From positions 1 through 13,686 of the forward strand of contig JAGPFT010000027.1 of the NCBI GenBank assembly GCA_018056405.1: a stretch of DNA of 13,686 bases, read 5' to 3'. Of the stretch, positions 1 to 7,900 are shown piece after piece; position 1 is the stretch's first letter, and each line of letters opens with the position of its first letter. A program made the translations under genes and the position numbers. The notes under the pieces were generated by a model. That model did no database searches. It worked only from the letters and a program-made list of their open reading frames with translations, and was not told the origin of the DNA. The stretch is from Anaerolineae bacterium. GTDB lineage: Bacteria; Chloroflexota; Anaerolineae; Aggregatilineales; Aggregatilineaceae.

Positions 1-2221
1 GCAGCCAACGGATCAGAAAGTAGAACAGGACCGGTTCCAGCACGACCACGCGCAGTTGGCGCAGCGCAGGAGTGCGGAACTCCGACCAGCTCAGCGAGGC
101 GAGGCCCAGCGCGGCGAAGGCCAGGACTAGCCAGTCCAACCGCGTGGGCCGCCACGCCACGCGCAACAGCTCTCCCTGCTGGCGATGCCGCGCCCAGTCC
201 ACCATCCCTCGCGCCAGCAGCACGGCGACCGTCAGCGCCAGGTACACCTCGACAGTCGTGAAGGCGCTGAACAGCAGATCGAGTGTGGAGAGAAAGAAAG
301 CCGACCAGAAGATGATCAGCATCAGGCCGAGCAGAGGCCGGTTGTAGACCAGCACGAACAGCGCGACCAGCGACGCCAGCGTGATCACGAACGTCGGTGA
401 GAGCGCGGCAATCCCCGCCGTGAGAACGGTCACGGCCAGCGCCGGTTGGTCGCGGCGCAGCAGCGCAGGCAACGCCTCGCCCCACGTGACCAGCGTGCCT
501 AGCAGCAACACAAATGACACGAACAGGCTCAACAGCCATTCCAGGAAGCGCCGGAAGGTCTGCGGTGTGGGCACAGTGAGTTGGCTCCAGGGCAAACGCC
601 ATGCAGTGAGCGCCAGCCCCAGCAGCGCCAGCCCGCCGACGAGGCCACACGCCCGCAGCGCCCGGTCGGTGCTCGCTGTATCCGGCGCGACCGCCACCGC
701 AAAGCCGGCGATGGGCCAGCGGTCATCGCCCTGGGCGGGCCGGTGCACGATCTCGACCGTATGCGGCCCCTCAGCCAGTCCCTGCGCCACGCGGATCAGG
801 CTTAGCTCCGGCGTCCGCTCCGGCGAGGTGAGCACGATGAACGCCTCGCCCTGCCGGTTGCGCGGCAGCGCGTTGGCCGGACGCCCGTCCACCGTCACAA
901 TCAGGTAGGCAAGGTAATCGTCACGGCGCAGAGCGAGGGCGAAGTCCGTGCCCTCGAACTGGACGGTGATCCGGTTTTCCACGCCGCTGGAGTCAGTCCC
1001 GGCGGGGAGTTCCGCATCCGCGCCTAGCTCGCTGAAGCGCCAGTTCTCGGAGTAGACCGTATGCGCGTTCTGCGCCGGGTACTGGCCGGGGATCAGCGCG
1101 TCGTCGCGCAAGCGCAATCCATCGGCCAGCCAGTCCGCGATGCGCGGCGCGACGGCGAACCCCTGGATCGGGTCGTCCGCAGGAGCGTCCGGCTCCCAGT
1201 GCTGCAGGATCAGCCCGCCGACCCAGGGCCACTCGCGCCGGGCGCGCTCGTAGGCGGCTTGCGTGTAATGCCCCTGCTCCTCTGCGGAGACGCTGCCCCA
1301 GATGGACGGCGGGCCGCGCCAGTCGTCGGGCAGCGCGTTCCAGCCGAAGTTGCTGCCCCACAGCGGCTTGTCGCCGTCGCCACGCCGTACCATCTCCTCG
1401 CGCAGCAGGATCAAGCGCGAGAAGTTGAGCACGCTCTCGTCCACGCGCCGGTCGTCCGGCCCGGTGTCGAACCCGTAGGGCTTTCCGGCAGCCGCGTCGA
1501 AGAAATCGCGCCCGCCCAGGTCGTAGAGCGCGCGCAGGTAGAGCACATCGCTCAGGTTATGCGGCCCCCGCTCTACCGTCGGAGCCAGCGCCGCCGCGAT
1601 GACACTCGCCGTCGCGTCTGCCGCATGGATCGCCGTGTACGCCTCGCGCAGCATGGCGACGTAATGGGCCGGACGCGGGTCCAGCCCGCCCCAGTGCGAG
1701 GTGATATTCGGCTCGTCCCACACCTGGTAGTAAGCGATCTCGTCAGCGTAGCGCGCGGCGACCGCTCCGGCGAACTCTCCGTAGGCGGTCACGCTGGCCG
1801 GGGGCGCATAGGGGTGATCGGGGGCCAGTTCGTGGCGCGCCCAGGGCGGCGTGCCATCCAGCACGGCAACCAGCGCCAGTCCCTCGCGCGCGGCAACGGC
1901 TTCCACCAGCGCGTCGTAGGCATCCCAGGTGTAGACGCCCGGCTCCGGCTCAATGCTCGCCCACAGGAACGGCTGGCGCACCCAGGTGAAGCCGGCGGCG
2001 ACGATGCGATCCAGCTCGCGGGCGAGGTCGCCAGGCGCATACTGTGTCAGCTCGACGTTGACGCCGGCCAGCGGCAGGCGGTGCGGCAGGTCGAGCGTCT
2101 CGGTTGCCTGCTCCCAGCCGCGCGTATCTTCAGCGCGGGCCTGCAACGCCGCCCACGCGCCGACCGCGCTCCCCGCGATCAGGATCAGACACGCCCAGAA
2201 GACGAGCCAGCGCGCCCTCAT
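1..2221 (-). CDS. Membrane-anchored glycosidase-like barrel fused to an O-antigen-ligase-like polytopic region (partial, runs off the window)
   Basis: This frame stays open for 740 codons from the ATG at 2221 to the window edge, so the C-terminus is missing. Residues 5-25 form an N-terminal signal anchor. Residues about 45-370 read as a clan GH-A TIM barrel: an AGFTWVRQPFLWASIEPEPG stretch, then YYQVWDEPN with the probable acid/base Glu at E170. The beta-7 position reads PLWGSNFGW, with Asn291 where a nucleophile Glu is expected. Residues about 385-515 look like a beta-sandwich (VDGRPAN, LTSPE, GPHTVEI). From about residue 520 there are six to eight hydrophobic segments, and the last visible part (LRQLRVVVLEPVLFYFLIRWL) resembles O-antigen ligase/Wzy-like proteins. 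A cell-surface glycan role is inferred. The start is fixed by the TGATG overlap with the upstream gene. Domain order is clear; catalytic activity is doubtful. Confidence 0.82.
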   Translation of the reverse strand, partial: MRARWLVFWACLILIAGSAVGAWAALQARAEDTRGWEQATETLDLPHRLPLAGVNVELTQYAPGDLARELDRIVAAGFTWVRQPFLWASIEPEPGVYTWDAYDALVEAVAAREGLALVAVLDGTPPWARHELAPDHPYAPPASVTAYGEFAGAVAARYADEIAYYQVWDEPNITSHWGGLDPRPAHYVAMLREAYTAIHAADATASVIAAALAPTVERGPHNLSDVLYLRALYDLGGRDFFDAAAGKPYGFDTGPDDRRVDESVLNFSRLILLREEMVRRGDGDKPLWGSNFGWNALPDDWRGPPSIWGSVSAEEQGHYTQAAYERARREWPWVGGLILQHWEPDAPADDPIQGFAVAPRIADWLADGLRLRDDALIPGQYPAQNAHTVYSENWRFSELGADAELPAGTDSSGVENRITVQFEGTDFALALRRDDYLAYLIVTVDGRPANALPRNRQGEAFIVLTSPERTPELSLIRVAQGLAEGPHTVEIVHRPAQGDDRWPIAGFAVAVAPDTASTDRALRACGLVGGLALLGLALTAWRLPWSQLTVPTPQTFRRFLEWLLSLFVSFVLLLGTLVTWGEALPALLRRDQPALAVTVLTAGIAALSPTFVITLASLVALFVLVYNRPLLGLMLIIFWSAFFLSTLDLLFSAFTTVEVYLALTVAVLLARGMVDWARHRQQGELLRVAWRPTRLDWLVLAFAALGLASLSWSEFRTPALRQLRVVVLEPVLFYFLIRWL

Positions 2222-2223
2222 CA
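2219..2223 (-). promoter_or_regulatory. TGATG stop/start overlap (translational coupling)
   Basis: On the minus strand the TGA stop of the propeller lipoprotein gene shares its last A with the ATG of the glycosidase/ligase gene. No strong Shine-Dalgarno precedes this ATG, only a GGGGTG stretch. Reinitiation by the same ribosomes is therefore likely, and the two genes should be co-transcribed. Confidence 0.8.
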
Positions 2224-3849
2224 CACCCCGGACCATCGCGGGCGCGACGCCTGCCCGTCGCTCGTGATCTGGTACGCCTGCCCCGTCTTCACGTCAATCA
2301 CCCACAGGTTACCCTGGTAGATCAGCGCGATTTGCCGCGCGGAAGGACTCCAGGCGATGCCGTCTTCCGGGTCCGGGCGCAGGCCGGGCCGCTCAGCGCC
2401 AGGGAAGACGACGCGCGCATTGCTGCCGTCGCGGTCGGCGACCACCAGGTCGTACTGCGCGCCGGGGCTATTGAGCGGCTCGCGCGCCTTGAAGTAGGCC
2501 AGGGAGTATTCCGGCGCGCCATTCGCCCCTTGCGAAAGCGGCGAATAGGTTGGGCTGGCCCAGATGCCGCTCCGTGCCAGGAAGGGGTTGATCTCCAGGC
2601 CCGTCGCCGGGTTGATCACGGCGATGTCGAAGATGATGCTGTCCTGCGGCGCTTCGTCGGCGTAGGGCGGCCCGTGCACCGTCGTCACCAGATAGCCGTC
2701 CTCCGACCACGAGAGCGTGGGAATCCACACCGACGCGCCGCTGAACCGTTCGAGCAACGGCCTGTACTCCGGGAAGGTCAGCAGCGTCTCGAACTCGCCG
2801 GTTTCCACATTGACCACGCCCACGCTGTCCGCGTTGGCCCAGGCAACCTGCTCGCCATCTGGCGACCAGGCGAAGCGCCGTCCCCAATAGGCGTAGATAC
2901 CCAGCGCATTCGCCGACACGATCTCCTTAAAGCCCTCGGCCAGCGCCTCGCCGCTTGCCGGGTCAATCTGCATCAGGAAAAGGTCATTATAGGCCCGCCA
3001 GCCCGCGCCCTCCGCAGAGGGGCTGGCCGTCGAGTAACTGAACGCCGCGCCGTGCCCGCCGGACACCCACTGGGCATCGCGCACGTCGGAGGGGGCAAGC
3101 TGCACGGCGCGCGGGAACGGCGCGGTCGTGTCCAGGATCGCCCATAGTTCGTTGGCAAACTCAGGATCGCTCGTGTCCGCCGTGCGCCGCGTGTAGAGCA
3201 GCCGCCGCCCGTCCGCCGACAGGTCGAATACGCGCCCGTCCAGGGTGCCCTCTTGCGTGAGCGGGTTGAGGTTGGCCGTATTACCCTCGATGATCCAGGC
3301 CTGCCCGCCGGAGATGAAGGTGAGCACACCGTCAATGGGCACCAGCGTTTCGGGCGGTTCGCTGCCCACGTAGACGATCTCGTTGCGCGGCTCCTTGATC
3401 ACGATACGGCTCACCTCAACGCGGCTGGTCTGTACACCGTCCTTCTCGGTGATGCGATAGCACACCTGCACGACGCCATTCTCGCCGGTCTGGGCGATGC
3501 GCTCTTCGCCGGGCGGCAGGCTCTGCGTGAACTGGCGCTCGGTGCCCGGTGGAATGTCGCTGTTCTCGCACTCCTGGCGCTGCACGACGCGCGTCACGGT
3601 GATGGTCATGCCGTCGCGCACCTGCGTTTGCAGCAGCGGGTTGACCTCATCGAATTCGCCCAGCGTCACGCCGATCTCGCTGAGGAACTGCCCCACCGAA
3701 ACCGCCCGGTCGAAGCGGTAGACCAGGCGCTCGCCGTCCACATCTACTGTGATCGTCAGGTCGCCCTGGCCAATGGAGGCGGAGTCCTCGCACGCTGCCA
3801 GCGCGCCGAGAAGGGCCAGCCAGAACACCATCCAAACGAGTCTACGCAT
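2221..3849 (-). CDS. Lipoprotein with DUF348-like, G5 and TolB/WD40-like beta-propeller domains
   Basis: This 542-aa protein begins with a lipoprotein signal peptide ending in lipobox LAAC (Cys20 lipidated), so it should be anchored to the outer face of the membrane. Residues about 31-88 (LTITVDVDGERLVYRF, VSVGQFLSEIGV) match the DUF348 ubiquitin-like fold seen in YabE/resuscitation-factor proteins. Residues about 89-164 match a G5 domain, with Cys94 and Cys130 possibly forming a disulfide. Residues about 175-542 form a beta-propeller with recurring TolB/WD40-like blades: LSADGRRLLYTRR, FAWSPDGEQVAW, LSWSEDGYLVTT and IAWSPSARQIALIYQGNLW. G5 domains are associated with cell-wall or N-acetylglucosamine binding, so a wall-associated sensor or scaffold is inferred. 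The start ATG lies 8 nt after a GGGG in a GGGGTAGGG stretch. The gene leads a two-gene unit with the glycosidase/ligase fusion. No enzymatic residues are apparent. Confidence 0.88.
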   Translation of the reverse strand: MRRLVWMVFWLALLGALAACEDSASIGQGDLTITVDVDGERLVYRFDRAVSVGQFLSEIGVTLGEFDEVNPLLQTQVRDGMTITVTRVVQRQECENSDIPPGTERQFTQSLPPGEERIAQTGENGVVQVCYRITEKDGVQTSRVEVSRIVIKEPRNEIVYVGSEPPETLVPIDGVLTFISGGQAWIIEGNTANLNPLTQEGTLDGRVFDLSADGRRLLYTRRTADTSDPEFANELWAILDTTAPFPRAVQLAPSDVRDAQWVSGGHGAAFSYSTASPSAEGAGWRAYNDLFLMQIDPASGEALAEGFKEIVSANALGIYAYWGRRFAWSPDGEQVAWANADSVGVVNVETGEFETLLTFPEYRPLLERFSGASVWIPTLSWSEDGYLVTTVHGPPYADEAPQDSIIFDIAVINPATGLEINPFLARSGIWASPTYSPLSQGANGAPEYSLAYFKAREPLNSPGAQYDLVVADRDGSNARVVFPGAERPGLRPDPEDGIAWSPSARQIALIYQGNLWVIDVKTGQAYQITSDGQASRPRWSGV

Positions 3850-3924
3850 TCACCCTACCCCAATCATGACGACATGGCTCGCTGCTAGCTTAACGACCGG
3901 GATTGCCGTGCGCAACGAAAACGG

Positions 3925-3953
3925 TTAAAACAGGTTGTACCATATGGTATACG
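3925..3953 (+). promoter_or_regulatory. Candidate extended -10 promoter for the 3991 gene
   Basis: A -35-like TTAAAA (3925-3930) stands 17 bp from TATACG (3948-3953), which is preceded by TGG, an extended -10 (TGn) signature. The 10-mer ATATGGTATA here also occurs at the -10 of the rpoB promoter, which supports the call. Transcription would start near 3960, giving a leader of about 30 nt. The hexamers match consensus at only four of six positions each. Confidence 0.45.
3938..3949. promoter_or_regulatory. 12-bp perfect palindrome in the divergent intergenic region
   Basis: TACCATATGGTA is a perfect inverted repeat between the divergently transcribed lipoprotein gene (start 3849, minus) and the 3991 gene (plus). 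It overlaps the spacer and -10 of the plus-strand promoter candidate. It could be a dimeric repressor operator, but part of the symmetry may simply reflect the TATA-like -10 sequence. No regulator gene lies nearby. Confidence 0.3.
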
Positions 3954-3990
3954 TCACGCGGCGCTTTGATCAAGTTTAGGGGTGGGCGAC

Positions 3991-4653
3991 GTGGTTGATC
4001 CGGCGATCTCGCGGTATCTGGAGAGTCTCCCAGAGGTAGACGCGGCGCGCCTGCCGGTGGGGGCGTTGTTCTGGGCGGAAGGACGCATCTACCAGGTCAT
4101 CGAAGCCAGCGCCGGCGGCTATCATAAGGCCCGCGAATGGCGTAAGTCCGAGAGCACCGATGTCGCCCTCGTCCCCGGATCGTTCCCCAGCCGCTACCTC
4201 CCGCTCGTGCAGCGCGGGCGTGTGCTGCCGGTCTACCGCTCGCGGCTCGACCTGACGCGCGATGACCGCGCCACCTGCTTCATCTTCCCAACGGAGGCTC
4301 TCGCCCTGGACGCCGCTTACCTGGACGTGGCCCTGATCGTCAGCCCCGGAGCTTACGTGCGCAACCAGGGCCAGGAACCCGCCTTTGCCGCGACAGATGG
4401 CGCACACGTCTTCCGCCTGTACTACTACCGCCAGTCCGTCAATGGACGCCAGACGGACCTCTCCGCTTTGCAGGCGCGCCCGCTGTCTTTCCGGCCACAG
4501 CCGCACACCGAAGGCCCCGGCTACTGGTGCCTGCTGCCCGGTTGGATGGAGTCCCTCGCCAGCCAGCAGACGACGCAGACGATGCGCGCAGTAGGCGCAG
4601 CGGCCAACGAGGACACCCTGCCACACATTGTGCCGCCTCCGCGCGAACGCTGA
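3991..4653 (+). CDS. Uncharacterised 220-aa protein
   Basis: I do not recognise a family. The GTG at 3991 is preferred because AGGGG (3978-3982) lies 8 nt upstream; an in-frame GTG at 3982 would add three residues but has no usable ribosome-binding site. An in-frame stop at 3967 rules out earlier starts. The protein has no signal peptide or membrane segment and is probably cytoplasmic. Near the N-terminus LPVGALFWAEGRIYQVIEAS looks like a small beta-rich domain. The middle (TCFIFPTEALALDAAYLDVALIVSPGAYV, read in two parts around the ALDA) alternates hydrophobic residues as in a beta/alpha core. YYYRQSVNG and PGYWCLLPGW follow, and the tail (about the last 30 residues) looks disordered and Pro/Arg-rich. 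GC-rich third codon positions and natural composition favour this strand over the open frame opposite. It is monocistronic, divergent from the lipoprotein unit and convergent with the repeat-protein gene. Confidence 0.72.
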   Translation: MVDPAISRYLESLPEVDAARLPVGALFWAEGRIYQVIEASAGGYHKAREWRKSESTDVALVPGSFPSRYLPLVQRGRVLPVYRSRLDLTRDDRATCFIFPTEALALDAAYLDVALIVSPGAYVRNQGQEPAFAATDGAHVFRLYYYRQSVNGRQTDLSALQARPLSFRPQPHTEGPGYWCLLPGWMESLASQQTTQTMRAVGAAANEDTLPHIVPPPRER

Positions 4654-4748
4654 GCGGCAAGCCACGCACCTTGGCCCGTACAGGAGTCCACGAATGACCT
4701 ATGACCAGGGGAAGGTCGAGAATGCCCTCTGGACGCCTCCCCCCTCAA

Positions 4749-4854
4749 TCCCCCCTCCAGCAAAGCCAGAGGGGGGACATTGGGCAGGCGGTTCTCCCCT
4801 TCCCCTAGCTTGGCTGGAGGAAGGGGCCGGGGGATAGGGGCACGCCGCCTGCCC
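4749..4854. repeat. Hairpin-rich C/T-G/A intergenic repeat
   Basis: The convergent gap 4654-4923 holds nested inverted repeats. A 9-bp perfect stem TCCCCCCTC (4749-4757)/GAGGGGGGA (4769-4777) has an 11-nt loop. A second stem, CCCCTTCC (4796-4803)/GGAAGGGG (4819-4826), has a smaller AGC/GCT stem inside its loop. An outer perfect 10-bp pair, GGGCAGGCGG (4782-4791)/CCGCCTGCCC (4845-4854), encloses it. The CCCCTTCC/GGAAGGGG core and two-hairpin plan resemble the element at 9068-9296. I take it to be a member of a dispersed palindromic family; it may also help end both converging transcripts. Confidence 0.6.
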
Positions 4855-4870
4855 TCACTCCGCACAGGAA

Positions 4871-4900
4871 CACCCCCCGGCGCACAACAGCCAGGGGGTG
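4871..4900 (-). terminator. Terminator-like hairpin after the Ig-repeat protein gene
   Basis: CACCCCC (4871-4877) pairs perfectly with GGGGGTG (4894-4900). The stem extends inward through a C-A mismatch to GGC/GCC. It starts 24 bp past the stop codon of the minus-strand gene. The U-tract is poor (TTCCTG), so intrinsic termination is uncertain; it could work for either converging gene. Confidence 0.4.
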
Positions 4901-4923
4901 CTTGCTGGCATTTGCCACAACCG

Positions 4924-7900
4924 CTAGTTGATGCCCACCGCCTGGCGCACCGCCTGTAGCGTCTGGAGCGCCGTCAGGTTGCGCATGTTGTAGCCGTAGC
5001 TCAGCGCCGCGTCGGTCAGGTTGCCCGCGCCCGGCGGGGCCACACTGAACGGATCGCTGATGCCGCGCTCCTGCATCGCCCGCCACAGGTTCCACAGCGG
5101 GACATCCGACTCCGACGCCACTTCGACGATGGCCCGGTTGTACTCGGTGAGCGCCTCGGTCGAGTGGCTCCCATCTGCCGGGATGGTCGCCAGCACCGGG
5201 ATCACGCCATAGTTGCTCATGCTCTCGGAGACCAGCGTCTGTAGCTCACTGCGGAACTGCTCCGCCGGCAGGTAGGTCACATTCGGCGCGCTGAAGCTGA
5301 TCAGAGCGATGCTGGGTCGCGCGATCATGTACTCGCACGACAGCCGGGTTCCACCGCCGACCGCGTCACAAGGCGGGCCGCCCGGCGCGGGGCCGGACAG
5401 GTCTTCGATGCCCCAGCCATCGCCGGCGGCCACGCTGTCCACATTGAAGCTGTTGATGGTCGGATCGAGCGCCGGGCGCACCGGTGTTGCCGCGTAGAAG
5501 TCAATGGTCGCCTGCAGGTTGCCGAAGCTGCCCAGGTCGTACCCGCTGACGGCGAAGGGAGCCATGAAGTTCGGGCTGTCCATCGCGTCATCGCCGACCT
5601 TAGCGAACACGCCCGCCTGCGTCCCGAAGTTGATCACCGCGCTGCCGTAAAGCTGGCTCAAGAAGACGGCCATGCTGTCGGGAATCTGTGGCACGACCGG
5701 ATAGGCCATCAGGTCGAACGATGGGGGCGCGCTGGAGACAGTCACGGTGAAGGTCGCTGTCGTCAGGCCGCCCTTGTTGTCGTCGGCGTACACATCAACC
5801 GCCGTGACGCCCTCCGCCAGGCCCTGCAGCGTGATCGTGTCGGTGCCCGGCATCTCGCTGAAGACGACGCCGGTATTCTGGACCACTGCGTAGGCCACCA
5901 GCGGATCGCCGTCCGGGTCGGAGATGGACACAGAGACAGCGATGGTCTCGCCCACCGACAGCGATTGGTCAGGGATCGGCTGGATGACCGGCGCGTTGTT
6001 CACGCCCTGCACCGTCACCAGGAAGCTGACCGACGCGAACCCGCCGCGCCCGTCGCTGGCATCCACCAGGATCGTCGCTGTGCCCGGCGTCACTCCGCCC
6101 AGAATCACCTCGCCCGGCCCGCCGGCGAAGGCGGTCGCCACGCCAGGGTTATCGGACACAGCGGTGAGCGTCACCGTGTCGCCGTCCGGGTCGGAGGCGC
6201 TAACCGGCACGCTGAGGCTGGCCCCTACGCTCACCGTCTGGTCGGGCACCGGCTGGATGACCGGGTTGGCGTTCGGCTGGCTGACCGTCACCGCGAAGGA
6301 AGTCGTCACTGGCGCATTCACGCCGTCGCTCACTGACAGTGTGACCGTCGCCGCGCCCGCGCCCACTGCGTTGAGCGTGATCACGCCGGGCACGTTCACC
6401 GCCGCCGCTACCACGCCTGGGTTATCTGAGCTTGCCGTCGCCGTCAGCGGATCGCCTTCAGGGTCGCTGGCCGTGTAAGGCACATCGCGCGCCTCGCCCG
6501 GCCCCAACACCTGCGTCCCAAGGGGGGCCACGCTCGGCGGCATGTTCGGCTGGCTGACCGTCACCGCGAAGGAAGTCGTCACTGGCGCATTCACGCCGTC
6601 GCTCACCGACAATGTGACCGTTGCCGCGCCCGCGCCCACCGCGTTCAGCGTGATCAGGCCGGGCACGTTCACCGCCGCCGCCACCACGCCTGGGTTATCT
6701 GAGCTTGCCGTCGCCGTCAGCGGATCGCCTTCGGGGTCGCTGGCCGTGTAAGGCACATCGCGCGCCTCGCCCGGCCCCAACACCTGCGTCCCAAGGGGGG
6801 CCACGCTCGGCGGCGCGTTCGCCACCACCGTCGCGGTGAAGGGCATAGTCACCGCCGGGTGGGTGCCATCAGTCACCGAAAGCGTCACCGTCGCTGAGCC
6901 GGCGCTCACGCCGGTCAGACTGATCGTCCCTGGCGCGTAGATCGCCGCCGTGGCCACAGTCGGGTTGTCCACGCTGACCGTCGCCGTCAGCGTATCGCCC
7001 TCCGGGTCAACTGCCGTGTACGGCACGTCCAGGCTGTCGCCCGCGCCGAGCGTCTGCGGGAAGATCGTCTCCACCGCCGGCGGCAAGTTGGCCGCCGCCA
7101 CAGAGACGGTGAACGAGGCGCTCACAGGCGGGTTCTTGCCGTCATCCACAGTCAGGGTCACGGTTGCCGTGCCCGCCCCAACCGCGCTCAGCCGGATCAG
7201 GCTGGGCTGTCCCAGCGCCGCTGTCACCACATTCGTGTTGTCCGAGAAGACCGAGGCGCTCAGCGCGTCGCCATCTGGGTCAGTGGCGACATACGGCACG
7301 TCGCGCGTCTCGCCAGCGCCCATCGTCTGCGGGCCAAGCGGGCTGATCGTCGGCGCGGCATTGCCCGCGACAACCGTCACCGCGAAGGTGGTGAGGGTCG
7401 GCGCGTTGATACCGTCATTCAGCGTGAGCGTCACCGTTGCCGTGCCGGCGCTCACGCCCGCCAGCCGGATGATCCCCGGAGCGGTCACGCTGGCTGTGAC
7501 CACACCCGGTGTGTCCGAACTGGCCGTCTGGGTCATGGCGTCGCCATCGGGGTCGCTAGCGAGATAGGGCACGTCCAGCGTGCCGCCGACGGCCAGCGTT
7601 TGGGCGGGAATCGTCCCAACGATAGGCGGCAGGTTCGGCTTGCCGACGCGGACGAGGAACGCGGTCTTGATCTCCCCGCCCTTGCCATCGCTGGCCGTCA
7701 CCGTAATGTTCGCCGTCCCCACGCCAACACCGGTCAGACGCAGCGTGCTGGTGTTCAGCACAGTCGCCAGGGCCACGCCCACGTTGTCAGACTCCGCCTG
7801 AACGGTCAGCGTGTCCCCGTCCGGGTCGGAGACGGAGACCGGCACGTCCTTCGACGCGCCCACGTCCACCTTCTGCTCCAGGATCGGGCTGATCGCCGGG

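Noticed and set aside
1061..2320. A 419-codon plus-strand open frame opposite the glycosidase-like gene
   Set aside because: The opposite strand carries a coherent barrel with recognisable motifs; this one is an Arg-rich mirror of a high-GC gene.
3976..4665. A 229-codon open frame on the minus strand opposite the 3991 gene
   Set aside because: Its product is Arg/Gly/Ala-rich with no fold-like pattern, it lacks a good ribosome-binding site, and third-position GC favours the plus strand.
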